64,000 nucleotides of DNA from JBBROS01 sp965217935 (lineage in GTDB: Bacteria > Pseudomonadota > Alphaproteobacteria > Acetobacterales > Acetobacteraceae), in NCBI GenBank assembly GCA_965217935.1, contig OZ244581.1, positions 2,170,001 through 2,234,000 on the forward strand. Direction: 5' to 3'. Below the pieces are notes generated by a model that ran no database searches, was not told the origin of the DNA, and was given only the letters and a program-made list of their open reading frames with translations. Of the stretch, positions 1-9,062 are shown piece by piece. A program made the translations under genes and the position numbers. Within the stretch, counting starts at the first letter, position 1. Each line of letters begins with the position of its first letter.

Positions 1-612
1 CTGCGGCCCGCGTTCCCCGCGCTGTTTGACCGCGAGCCGGTCGCGGTCGCGACCCATGCGCATATCGACCACGTGGGCGCGCTGCATGAGTTCGCCGAAC
101 GCTGGGTTCATCCCAGCGAGGCCGATGCGCTGGCCCATCCGAAACCCGCGTCGCTCGTCTCGGCGGACATGGACCCGGCGCTGCGGCAGATGTTCGTGGA
201 TGCGGGCTACCCGGGGCTCGGCGAGTATATGGTCGATGCCCTGCCCTATGCCGGATACGACCTTCGCAGCTATCGCCTCGTGCCGGCGCCTGCCACGCGC
301 CTGCTCGCGGAGGGCGACACCGTGGATACGGGCGACCGGCAGTTCACGGTCATGCACTTGCCTGGGCACTCGCCCGGCGGGATCGCGCTTTGGGAGGCCG
401 CGACCGGCGCCCTGTTCGCCGGCGATACGATCTACGACGGTCCCCTGCTCTACGAGGGCCGGGGCATGGACGTGGGCGACTACGCGCGCTCGCTCCGCCG
501 CCTGCGCGACCTCCCGGTCCGCGTGGTCCACGCCGGGCACGACCCGAGCTTTGGGCGCGAGCGGATGCTGCAGATCATCGATGTCTATCTGCGGCGCTGG
601 GGTGACGCATGA
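1..612 (+). CDS. MBL-fold metallo-hydrolase, 5' end missing
   Basis: Metallo-beta-lactamase-fold hydrolase, substrate unknown. The reading frame is open from the first base of the window, so the start codon lies upstream. The metal-binding motif HAHIDH is encoded at about 55-72, followed by the later ligands of the fold: HLPGHSPG (about 358-381) contributes the next His, AGDTIYDG the bridging Asp, and HAGHD near the end the last His. All zinc-ligand motifs are therefore present and the enzyme is probably active. The C-terminal half (glyoxalase II/RNase Z-like core) is complete. It is followed, about 120 bp later, by an alkaline phosphatase gene on the same strand. The family covers lactonases, glyoxalases and other hydrolases, and the sequence does not separate them. 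Confidence 0.85.
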   Translation: MRPAFPALFDREPVAVATHAHIDHVGALHEFAERWVHPSEADALAHPKPASLVSADMDPALRQMFVDAGYPGLGEYMVDALPYAGYDLRSYRLVPAPATRLLAEGDTVDTGDRQFTVMHLPGHSPGGIALWEAATGALFAGDTIYDGPLLYEGRGMDVGDYARSLRRLRDLPVRVVHAGHDPSFGRERMLQIIDVYLRRWGDA

Positions 613-730
613 TAGTTCCATGACTGACTGGCGCCGCCGCGCCGCACTCGCTAAGCACAGCGTCGGCAACACCCGCGGCAGCGCGCCGGCAAAGCTTAAG
701 GCCCGGTGAAACGGCAACTTGGGGGTTTTG

Positions 731-2467
731 ATGCGGACAGCAATCATCGGTCTCGCGGCACTGGCAGCACTCTGCGCGCCAGCGCGGGCACAGGTGATCT
801 ATCCGATCGACCGCGCGGAAATCCTGGCCGGCAGCCGGTTCGACCTGAAGATCGAGTTTCCGAACTTGGTTGACGCCGCCCGGGTGAAGGTCACGGTCAA
901 CGGGCGCGATTACGCCAGGGCGCTGGGCCGCGCGGGCGACCTGGTGGCCAGGGAGGACGGCCAGGACGCGTCGTCCGTCATGCTGCGCGACGTCACGATC
1001 AATGAGCCGGGCATCTACGCCGTGACCGCAAGCGACGGGGACCACAGCGCCTCCGTAACGTGGGAGGTCTATGCCGCGAACGGGCCGCGGCAGGCGCGCA
1101 ACGTCATCCTCATGGTCGGCGACGGGATGTCGATGGCCAACGTCACCGCCGCCCGCCTTCTGGCCGGCGAGATGAAAGAAGGGCGGTATCGCCGGCGGCT
1201 GGCGATGGACGGCCTGCCGCAGATGGCGACGGTGGGCACGTCCGGCAGCGACAGCATCATTACCGACAGCGCCAACAGCGCCAGCGCCTATAACACCGGG
1301 CACAAAAGCGCGGTGAACGCCTTCGGCGCCTACGCGAGCCGGGCCAAGAACAGCCTGGCCGGGCCGAAGGTCGAGACGCTGGCCGAGATCGTCAAGCGCG
1401 AGCTGGGCATGTCGGTCGGCATCGTCACCAACACCGAAATCCAGGACGCGACGCCCGCGGCCGTGTTCGCGCACACGCGGCGGCGGGCGGATTACGGGCC
1501 GATTACCGACCAATTGCTGGCATTCGCGCCGGACGTGGCGATGGGCGGCGGGGCGGCGACGTTCCTGCCGCAATCGGTCCCCGGGTCGAAGCGGCACGAC
1601 GACCGCGACATGATTGGCGCCTTCCATGATAACGGCTACGCCTTCGTCGGCACGCGCGAAGCGTTGATGAAGGCCGCCGAGACGCCGCCCCAGAAGCTGC
1701 TCGGCCTGTTCCATTTGGGCAACATGGATGGCGCACTCGACCGGTTCTACTTGAAGAAGGGCGCCGTCCCTGCGTTCCCGGACCAGCCGGACCTGACCGA
1801 GCAGGTCTCGGCGGCGCTGCGGGTGCTGGAGCGCAACCCGGCCGGCTTCTTCCTGATGATCGAGAGCGGGCTGATCGACAAGTTCAACCATCCGCTCGAT
1901 TGGGAGCGGTCGGTGTATGACACGATCATGCTGGATCAGACGCTGAAGGTGGTACTGGACTGGATCGGCGATCGTGACGACACGCTGGTGATCGTGGTGC
2001 CGGACCACACGCACGGCATGGGCATCGTCGGCACGGTGCGGAGCGACGCGGAGGCGACGCAGATGCGCGACAAGGTCGGCGTCTACGAACACGCCGGTTT
2101 CCCGAACTATCCGCCGCCCGATGCGCGCGGGTATCCGCCGAGCGTCGACGTGTCGCGGCGGCTGGCGATGTTCTACGCGGCATTCCCTGACTATTACGAG
2201 ACATACCGCCCAAGCCTCGATGGGCCGCGGGTTCCGGCGGTAGGCCCCGGCAAGAAGGGGCCTTTCACCGCCAACGAGACATTCGACGTGCCCGGCGCGC
2301 AGCTTCGTTACGGCAATCTGCCGCGGGACGCGGAAAGCGGAGTGCATTCGATGGATGACGCCTTGCTGCGTGCGGCCGGGCCGGGTTCGCAGCAGTTGCA
2401 TGGGTTTATCGACAACACCACCGTCTACCGCGCGATGGCGGAGGCGCTCGGGCTTGGGCGGCAGTGA
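731..2467 (+). CDS. secreted alkaline phosphatase
   Basis: Periplasmic phosphomonoesterase of the alkaline phosphatase superfamily, 578 aa. I chose the ATG at 731 because a GGGGGT purine run lies just before it and it opens a clean signal peptide (MRTAIIGLAALAALCAPARA, cut before Gln). A TTG 12 nt upstream is possible. Metal site one is visible at GDGMS (residues about 130-134). The nucleophile serine lies in TDSANSASA (about residue 180), the counterpart of the family's D-S-A motif. A metal-binding DHTHGMG lies near residue 425 and GVHSMDD near residue 537. The protein is longer than E. coli PhoA (about 470 aa) and has an extra N-terminal beta-rich domain before the catalytic core. No Pho box is evident upstream, so phosphate control is not shown by the sequence. 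Confidence 0.9.
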   Translation: MRTAIIGLAALAALCAPARAQVIYPIDRAEILAGSRFDLKIEFPNLVDAARVKVTVNGRDYARALGRAGDLVAREDGQDASSVMLRDVTINEPGIYAVTASDGDHSASVTWEVYAANGPRQARNVILMVGDGMSMANVTAARLLAGEMKEGRYRRRLAMDGLPQMATVGTSGSDSIITDSANSASAYNTGHKSAVNAFGAYASRAKNSLAGPKVETLAEIVKRELGMSVGIVTNTEIQDATPAAVFAHTRRRADYGPITDQLLAFAPDVAMGGGAATFLPQSVPGSKRHDDRDMIGAFHDNGYAFVGTREALMKAAETPPQKLLGLFHLGNMDGALDRFYLKKGAVPAFPDQPDLTEQVSAALRVLERNPAGFFLMIESGLIDKFNHPLDWERSVYDTIMLDQTLKVVLDWIGDRDDTLVIVVPDHTHGMGIVGTVRSDAEATQMRDKVGVYEHAGFPNYPPPDARGYPPSVDVSRRLAMFYAAFPDYYETYRPSLDGPRVPAVGPGKKGPFTANETFDVPGAQLRYGNLPRDAESGVHSMDDALLRAAGPGSQQLHGFIDNTTVYRAMAEALGLGRQ

Positions 2468-2538
2468 CGTTCGCCGGGCGTTGCGTTGAAGCGATCGGCT
2501 GAGGCAACGTTCCGCTCGTCTGGCACACTGATTGTCTA

Positions 2539-3412
2539 GGCTCTGTGACTGAACTGCTTGGCGGCCTGGCCTTGATCCGGTCTGTGACCGTGCCCCCCTG
2601 GCAGGTGTCGAGGCTTTCAGAGAGACACGGTCATGACCAGGACTGGCCTGGACGACGCCCAATGGACGTCGCTGATGCTTGTGATGCAGCCAATCCCACG
2701 GGCATGGAAGCGCGACGAGGCGGCGCTGCGCCGCTTCGTTGAGGCCGCGCTCTGGGTGTGCCGGACGGGCGCGCCGTGGCGTGACCTGCCGGATGCGCTG
2801 GGCTGTTGGGCCAGCATCTACCACCGCTGGCGGCGCTGGTGCGTGCGTGGCTGGTGGGAGCTGGTGTTCGAGGCCTTGCGCCCGAGCCTGCCCGCGGACG
2901 GGCTGTTGCTCCTGGACAGCACCACCTGCAAGGCGCACCGCGCCGCGAGCGGCGCCGCACGCAGCACGGCCGCCGCCGAGGCGCTCGGCCGCAGCCGTGG
3001 CGGGCTGTGCTCCAAACTCCATGCCTGTGTTGACGGCGCGGGCCGGGTCTTGCGGCTGATCGCCAGTCCCGGCCAACACTCGGACCTGCGCTATGCGACC
3101 GCGCTCGCGTCCGGCATCCCGGCCTGCAACGCGGCCCTTGACCGAGGCTACATCTCGGCGCCACTGCGTGCCGCCTATGCGGCAAACGGATGCACGGTCC
3201 ATACCCCGCCCAGAAAGGGCATGATCGACCCGCCTGCCTGGGAACCCGCCCTGTATGCCAGGCGCCACCATGTCGAGAACCTGTTCGCCCGCATGAAGGA
3301 TCAGGGGCGCATCGCACTCCGACGCGACAAAACACGCCAAAGCTGGATGGGCTTCGCTCATCTCGCCGCCACCATGATCAGCTTGCGCCTCGCCCAGTTC
3401 AGTCACAGAGCC
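2539..3412 (+). mobile_element. IS5-family insertion sequence, intact (874 bp)
   Basis: Complete IS with perfect 18-bp terminal inverted repeats (GGCTCTGTGACTGAACTG at 2539-2556 and its reverse complement at 3395-3412). It is flanked by a TA dinucleotide at 2537-2538 and 3413-3414, which fits the 2-bp target duplications known for the IS427 group. It carries one uninterrupted transposase gene. Removing the element and one TA restores a sequence that aligns with another dispersed repeat at about 25119, so the insertion site was inside a repeat copy. Perfect ends and an intact gene suggest a recent and possibly still mobile element. Confidence 0.92.
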
Positions 3413-3415
3413 TAA
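2633..3415 (+). CDS. IS5-family DDE transposase
   Basis: Transposase of the surrounding IS, 260 aa. The N-terminal IS5-type domain contains the typical GAPWRDLPD stretch (about residues 45-53). The catalytic triad is visible: Asp in LLLLDSTTCKAHRAASG (about residue 89), Asp in ALDRGYIS (about 167) and Glu in HHVENLFARMK (about 213). The right inverted repeat encodes the final residues QFSHRA. The stop codon TAA (3413-3415) is not inside the IS: it is made from the duplicated TA target plus the next flanking A. The gene is a single frame, unlike the broken IS5 relatives near 43525 and 44437. Confidence 0.92.
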   Translation: MTRTGLDDAQWTSLMLVMQPIPRAWKRDEAALRRFVEAALWVCRTGAPWRDLPDALGCWASIYHRWRRWCVRGWWELVFEALRPSLPADGLLLLDSTTCKAHRAASGAARSTAAAEALGRSRGGLCSKLHACVDGAGRVLRLIASPGQHSDLRYATALASGIPACNAALDRGYISAPLRAAYAANGCTVHTPPRKGMIDPPAWEPALYARRHHVENLFARMKDQGRIALRRDKTRQSWMGFAHLAATMISLRLAQFSHRA

Positions 3416-3519
3416 GCATCATTCCGCGGGACGGCTCGCCGTCACAACGCGGATAATGATGCGTCTTCAAAGACTCCTAAGCAGACATCCGTGGCACAAG
3501 CCACCGATGTTTGCTTAGG
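3413..3519 (+). repeat. dispersed two-hairpin repeat, copy A
   Basis: One of three related elements in this window (others at 25119 and 61703). It contains hairpin 1 at 3416-3462 (outer arms GCATCATT/AATGATGC, middle arms CCGCG/CGCGG, inner arms GACGGC/GCCGTC), a conserved linker GTCTTCAAAGACT, and hairpin 2 at 3476-3519 (20-nt arms with two mismatches around a 4-nt ACAA loop, bounded by CCTAAGCA and TGTTTGCTTAGG). Its left flank continues on the far side of the IS5 element (TTGTCTA at about 2532-2538). Function unknown. Confidence 0.8.
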
Positions 3520-3537
3520 TCCGTTCATGTTCGATCA

Positions 3538-3780
3538 ATGTCAGAACGAAGGCGCATTGATGTGCGTCGGGCGCTCGTAAAGCTTTTCATGGTCGCCCTG
3601 CGGCTCACAGGCGCCGCACTCACCCTATCGGGCGTCGAAGCCGCCATTTGCGGCGGCAAGGTAACCTTTGCCCGCTATGCCGATTTATTATTCCTCGATC
3701 CGATGCGAACCGATGCGAACGTCGATATCTGGGTTCTGACCAGTATCTACGACACGATGCCCGATCGCGGCGCTGGGTCA
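3538..3780 (+). pseudogene. fragment of a family-5 peptide ABC binding protein
   Basis: Reading from the ATG at 3538 gives a basic N-terminus, a hydrophobic signal-like stretch and then GGKVTFARYADLLFLDP and TDANVDIWVLTSIYDTM. These resemble the first mature residues of dipeptide/oligopeptide-binding proteins (family 5 substrate-binding proteins). After about residue 80 the similarity stops and the frame turns into low-complexity sequence, so only the 5' end of the gene survives. It lies directly downstream of repeat copy A. Assignment is from remembered family consensus, hence moderate confidence. Confidence 0.45.
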
Positions 3781-4019
3781 AGATCCCGCGGCTTGCGTGG
3801 CGCATTACATTGGATGACGCCGGTGTTTGACCCGTCGCCTGCCATCTCGCCGAAGCGGAAACGGACCATCCCATCATTGCGCCGCTGTCTCATTAAAGGA
3901 CTGCTCGGAAACAACCACCGTCACTCGGTCGGTCAAACGGGCGCCTCGTGCCTTTGGCCGGGCAGCGTTGCCGGCGTGTTACCGCCCCGTTGTTGCCGAT
4001 GCCGCCCTAGGATTGCAGC
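3781..4019. other. intergenic, no gene recognised
   Basis: Open frames run through here but show no family motif or credible start. It separates the binding-protein fragment from the convergent minus-strand gene at 4020 and is probably decayed coding DNA. Confidence 0.4.
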
Positions 4020-4382
4020 CTACGGCGTCGCCATGAGCGGCGGGGTCTGCTGGTGCTGGACCACGCGCCATTCCTCGGGCGACAACTGCCGATAGGTGGA
4101 GGTGCAATGGGCTTCGTAAGGGGTGACGCCCTCGCGCTCGGCCTTCGCCGTGTAGGCGACGACGATCGTGCCTTCTTGCGGGCGAGAGACTTGCCGCTGG
4201 GATAGTTCGACCTTCGACCACCTCGGCGTGTGCGCCACGGCCTCGATCGCCTGCTTGCCGCTCATCACGTAAGGCGGCTGGGGCAGGACCATGAGGCACC
4301 CGTCGTCGATCGACTCGCGGTAGTGTTCGGCGCTGCCGGTCCATAGGCTTTCCTCGAAACTCCAGATCCGCTCGTCGTCCAT
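4020..4382 (-). CDS. NTF2/SnoaL-like small protein
   Basis: 120-aa protein. The ATG at 4382 is followed by MDDERIWSFEESLWTGSAEHY, a pattern seen in NTF2-like (DUF4440/SnoaL) proteins, which form small cone-shaped alpha+beta barrels used as ligand-binding or minor enzymatic domains. The frame is open far upstream on the complement of the acyl-CoA dehydrogenase, but that part is a shadow. It is the last gene of the long minus-strand beta-oxidation block, 107 bp after the dehydrogenase. A role in that pathway is only suggested by position. Confidence 0.7.
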   Translation of the reverse strand: MDDERIWSFEESLWTGSAEHYRESIDDGCLMVLPQPPYVMSGKQAIEAVAHTPRWSKVELSQRQVSRPQEGTIVVAYTAKAEREGVTPYEAHCTSTYRQLSPEEWRVVQHQQTPPLMATP

Positions 4383-4489
4383 GATCGCGTCCTTGTCTGT
4401 GCCTGGGTCTGTGCCCGGAGCTATATCGCGAGGCGGCGGGGTTCGTTCGTCCGCCGCCTCGTTTTGTCTGGAAGGGCGGCGCCGTTCAA

Positions 4490-5686
4490 TTAAAAGCCGA
4501 GGATCGCCTTGGCCACGATGTTGCGCTGGATCTCGTTGGAGCCGCCGTAGATCGAGATCTTGCGCCAGTTGAAGTAGGTGGGCGCGGCCTCGGCGGCGAA
4601 GTCGGGGCCGATTGGCTCCTGGTTGCTGCCTTCCTCGTGCTCGTCGTAGGGCAGGACGTAGGGGCCGACCACGTCCATCAGCAGCTCGGTGGTGGCCTGC
4701 TGCAACTCGCTGCCCTTTAGTTTCAGGATGGAGCTGGCCGGGTTCGGCTTGCCGCGCTCGCGCTTCCTTTCGTCGGCGACGACGCGGAGCTGGGTCATCT
4801 CGAGCGCCTTCAGCTCGACCTCGACCGCGGCCACCTTCTCGCGGAAGTGCTGGTCTTCCATCAGCGGCATGTCGCCCACGCGTTCGAGGGCGGCCAGTTG
4901 CTTGATGCGGCGGATGCGCGCCTTGCTGACGCCGACGCGGGCGATGCCGGTGCGCTCGTTGCCGAGCAGGAACTTGGCGTAGTCCCAGCCCTTGTTCTCC
5001 TCGCCGACCAGGTTCTCCACGGGGACGCGCACGTCGTCGAACCAGACCTCGTTCACTTCGCGCGCGCCGTCGATGGTGGTGATGGGGCGGACGGTGATGC
5101 CTGGAGTCTTCATGTCGATCAGCAGGAAGCTGATGCCCTGCTGCTTCTTGGCGGCGGGGTCGGTGCGGACGAGGCAGAAGATCCAGTCGGCGTACTGGGC
5201 GAGCGTGGTCCAGGTTTTCTGGCCGTTGACGACGTAGTGCTCGCCGTCGCGCACGGCGGCGGTGCGGAGGCTGGCGAGGTCGGAGCCTGAGCCGGGCTCG
5301 CTGAAGCCCTGGCACCACCAGATGTCGAGGTTGGCGGTGGCGGGGAGGAACCGCTTCTTCTGCGCCTCGGCTCCGAACTGGGCGATCACGGGGCCGACCA
5401 TGTTGGCGTTGAAGCCGAGCGGCGGCGAGACGCAGGCCTGCTGCATCTCGTCCTGGTAGATGTAGAGCTGGACCGGCGACCAGTCCTGCCCGCCCCATTC
5501 GGCTGGCCAGTGCGGCACGGCGAGGCCGTGGGCGTTCATGATGCGCTGGGATTCGATCTGGCTTTCCCTGCTGACATGCTCGCCGCGCTTGACCTGCTCG
5601 CGGATGTGGGCGGGGATCTCGGTGGTGAAGAACTCGCGCATCCGCTCGCGGAAGGCGGTTTCCTCCGGGGTGAAGCTCAGGTCCAT
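4490..5686 (-). CDS. acyl-CoA dehydrogenase
   Basis: FAD-dependent acyl-CoA dehydrogenase, 398 aa, the usual length for the family. It removes two hydrogens from an acyl-CoA to give the 2-enoyl-CoA, passing electrons to ETF. Visible signatures: helical N-terminal domain (about 1-120), the middle-domain motif WWCQGFSEPGSGSDLA (about 122-137), and the C-terminal YGGSNEIQRNIVAKAILGF that packs on the flavin. The substrate class cannot be read from sequence. It lies downstream of a thiolase and in the same orientation as a CoA ligase and a hydratase/dehydrogenase, so it probably does the first oxidation of that pathway. Confidence 0.93.
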   Translation of the reverse strand: MDLSFTPEETAFRERMREFFTTEIPAHIREQVKRGEHVSRESQIESQRIMNAHGLAVPHWPAEWGGQDWSPVQLYIYQDEMQQACVSPPLGFNANMVGPVIAQFGAEAQKKRFLPATANLDIWWCQGFSEPGSGSDLASLRTAAVRDGEHYVVNGQKTWTTLAQYADWIFCLVRTDPAAKKQQGISFLLIDMKTPGITVRPITTIDGAREVNEVWFDDVRVPVENLVGEENKGWDYAKFLLGNERTGIARVGVSKARIRRIKQLAALERVGDMPLMEDQHFREKVAAVEVELKALEMTQLRVVADERKRERGKPNPASSILKLKGSELQQATTELLMDVVGPYVLPYDEHEEGSNQEPIGPDFAAEAAPTYFNWRKISIYGGSNEIQRNIVAKAILGF

Positions 5687-5759
5687 GTTTCTTTGTTCCT
5701 TCTTTGTTTAGCCGGGCAACTTTGTCGACGTGCTGATGCACTTATTGCCGACGCTGCCC

Positions 5760-6941
<1,182 letters not shown>

Positions 6942-6945
6942 GGCG

Positions 6946-7424
6946 TTATCTCCTGGCGGTCTGGCCGCTGCATTCCTGCCGCAGCGTGTCTATGGCTTGC
7001 GTTGATTGCGAGAGTGAAAACCTGATGCCAACGTCCGAGTTCGGGAATTTCGGGTTCTTGAAGACGATAGAGTTCGCCCCGTCGATGGCCTGCAGGAATT
7101 GCCCGACCGCGGTTTCGCGGGATTGGCGGCCGAAGTTCTTGCTGACGATCCAATCCTGGCACTGCGGAGGCCTGTCGTCGATGCGGTAGACGACAGGCTT
7201 CTCGCGAGGGGCGAGGCCCATGAATTGCGAGATGTAAAGCGCGACGGATACCCGGCCCCGGCCAGGCTTGCGGTTGCCGATCGGGTGCGGATGTCGAGGA
7301 TGGGCTTGCCGGTCCGCTGATCGACGCCGTTCGTATCCGTCCAGGCGCCGGTCCGCTTGACCGCGCGGGGCGCGGAGGCGGGCCAGGCGGCGGCAAGGCA
7401 GACGAATGCGGATCGGCGCGTCAT
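6946..7424 (-). pseudogene. small secreted protein with a frameshift
   Basis: A gene begins at 7424 with MTRRSAFVCLAAAWPASA, a probable signal peptide, and continues as RTGKPILDIRTR. Near 7280 the sensible reading moves to another frame (IGNRKPGRGRVSVALYISQF, then MGLAPREKPVVYRIDDRP), which runs on to a stop at 6946. The second half looks like real protein, with a late FPNSDVGIRFSLS stretch. A single-base indel in about 7270-7290 would explain it. It lies between the CoA-ligase and thiolase genes with gaps of 3-5 bp, so it was part of that operon. No family is recognised. A sequencing error is the alternative explanation. Confidence 0.6.
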
Positions 7425-7427
7425 CGC

Positions 7428-9062
7428 TTAGGTCGCCGCCCCGGCCTCGATCAGCTCGCGCTTGGCGAGCTTGCCGACCGGGGTGTGCGGCAGGCTGTCG
7501 CGCACTTCGAGCGCGGACGGCAGCTCATGGCGGCCGAGGCGTTCGGACAGGAACGCGCACAGCGTCTCAAGCGTGAGCGGCGGGGCGCCGGCGCGCAGGG
7601 CGACGAAGGCCTTCGCCGCCTGGCCGCGGTAGGGGTCGGGGATGCCGACGACCGCGGCTTCCCGCACGTCCGGATGCTCGTGGATGGCGTCCTCGATGGC
7701 GCGGGGATAGACGTTGAAGCCGCCGCTGATGATCATGTCCTTCTTGCGGTCCACCAGCACGAAGCGCCCGTCCGGCTCCATGCGGCCGATGTCGCCGGTC
7801 AGGAACCAGCCGTCGATGAAGGCGGCCGCGTTCTCCTCCGGGCGGCGCCAGTAGCCGGGGGTGACGTTGGGGCCGCGGATGCGGACTTCGCCGATCTCGC
7901 CGGGGGGGAGGACGGCGCGGGGGTCGTCGAGCGAGACCACGTCCATCTCGATGCCGGGCAGCGGCACGCCGATCTCGCCGGGGGCCTGCGGCTGGTCGGG
8001 CAGTAGGTTGGTGCCGGCGGGGGAGGTTTCCGTCATGCCCCAGCCGCCGGCGAGGCGCAGGCCGGTCAGGGCGTGGAAGCGCTCGCCAACCTCGTGCGGC
8101 AGGGCTGCGCCGCCGCTGCTGACGTTGCGCAGGCTGGAGAGGTCGCGGGCGGCAAATCCAGGGTGGTTGACCAGGGCGATCCACATGGTGGGCACGCCGT
8201 TGAGATGGGTGCAGCGGCCGTGCTCGATCGCGTCGAGCACGGCGTCGGTTTGGAAACGGGCATGCAGAACAAGTTCGACGCCGTTGGAGACGCAGCGCAG
8301 CAGGACGGCGGTGAGGGCGTAGATGTGAAACAGCGGCAGCACGCCGAGCATACGGTCGCCGGGTTGGAATGCGCGGCCGATGCCCTCGGCCCATGCGTCG
8401 TAGATGGCGACGGCGCTGGTCAGGTTGGCGTGGGTGAGTTGGGCGGCGCGGGGCTGGCCGGTGGTGCCACCGGTGTATTGCAGGACGGCGATGTCGTGCG
8501 GGCGCAAATCCGGCCAGTCGACGGGTGGGCCGTCGAGCTCGGCCACGGTGCGGGCGCCTTGAGGGACGGGGAGCGCTCCGGGAGCGTAGCCGTAATCGGC
8601 GTCTTCGGCCACGACCAGGTGGGCGGCGGCGCCCTGGCGCTTGGCTTCGACGGCTTGCGGCAGGACGCCGGGGAGGTTGGTGGTGATCAGCAGGCGCGCG
8701 CCGCTGTCCGCGAGCTTGCGGGCGATGGCGCGGGCTGGGTCGAGCGGGCTGAGATGCACGGCGCGGGCGCCGAGGCGTTGCAAGGCGAAGAAGGCGACGG
8801 GGTGGGCGGGGGTGTTGGGCAGCAGGAGGGCGACGGCCTCGCCGCGCTCGATGCCGAGGGCGGAGAGGCCGCGGGCCAGCCGGTCGACGCGGAGGCCGAG
8901 ATCGGCGAAGGTGATGGTCTGATCGCGGAAGGTTATGGCGGGGCGGCTGGCGTATTGCGTGACGGCGCGGTCCAGCAAAACGGGCAGCGTCGTGGCCGGC
9001 AATTCGGCGCCCCAGGCGAGGCCTGGGGGGTAGAGGGCTTCCCAGTGATGAGGCTTTGTCAC
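7428..9062 (-). CDS. acyl-CoA synthetase / AMP-dependent CoA ligase
   Basis: ANL-superfamily ligase, 544 aa, which activates a carboxylic acid to its CoA thioester through an acyl-adenylate. The start is GTG 9062, overlapping the TGA of the upstream gene as GTGA. Motifs: the P-loop YTGGTTGQPRAA from residue 186, GWGMTETSP (A5), WFLTGDIGRMEPDG (A7), the hinge VDRKKDMIISGGFNVYP (A8) and the catalytic lysine of A10 in TPVGKLAKREL near the C-terminus. All are intact. Frames open further upstream are the complement of the neighbouring gene. It supplies the CoA ester for the hydratase/dehydrogenase, thiolase and dehydrogenase encoded around it; substrate unknown (fatty or aromatic acid). Confidence 0.93.
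   Translation of the reverse strand: MTKPHHWEALYPPGLAWGAELPATTLPVLLDRAVTQYASRPAITFRDQTITFADLGLRVDRLARGLSALGIERGEAVALLLPNTPAHPVAFFALQRLGARAVHLSPLDPARAIARKLADSGARLLITTNLPGVLPQAVEAKRQGAAAHLVVAEDADYGYAPGALPVPQGARTVAELDGPPVDWPDLRPHDIAVLQYTGGTTGQPRAAQLTHANLTSAVAIYDAWAEGIGRAFQPGDRMLGVLPLFHIYALTAVLLRCVSNGVELVLHARFQTDAVLDAIEHGRCTHLNGVPTMWIALVNHPGFAARDLSSLRNVSSGGAALPHEVGERFHALTGLRLAGGWGMTETSPAGTNLLPDQPQAPGEIGVPLPGIEMDVVSLDDPRAVLPPGEIGEVRIRGPNVTPGYWRRPEENAAAFIDGWFLTGDIGRMEPDGRFVLVDRKKDMIISGGFNVYPRAIEDAIHEHPDVREAAVVGIPDPYRGQAAKAFVALRAGAPPLTLETLCAFLSERLGRHELPSALEVRDSLPHTPVGKLAKRELIEAGAAT

Noticed and set aside
575..3406. 943-aa minus-strand open frame opposite the alkaline phosphatase and transposase
   Set aside because: Composition is Arg/Gly/His-rich with no motif, and both strand partners are clear genes. 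It is a GC-rich antisense shadow.
3511..4095. 194-aa intact gene after the IS5 element
   Set aside because: Only the first about 80 residues resemble a binding protein; the rest is non-descript and runs into the convergent gene, so it is listed as a fragment.
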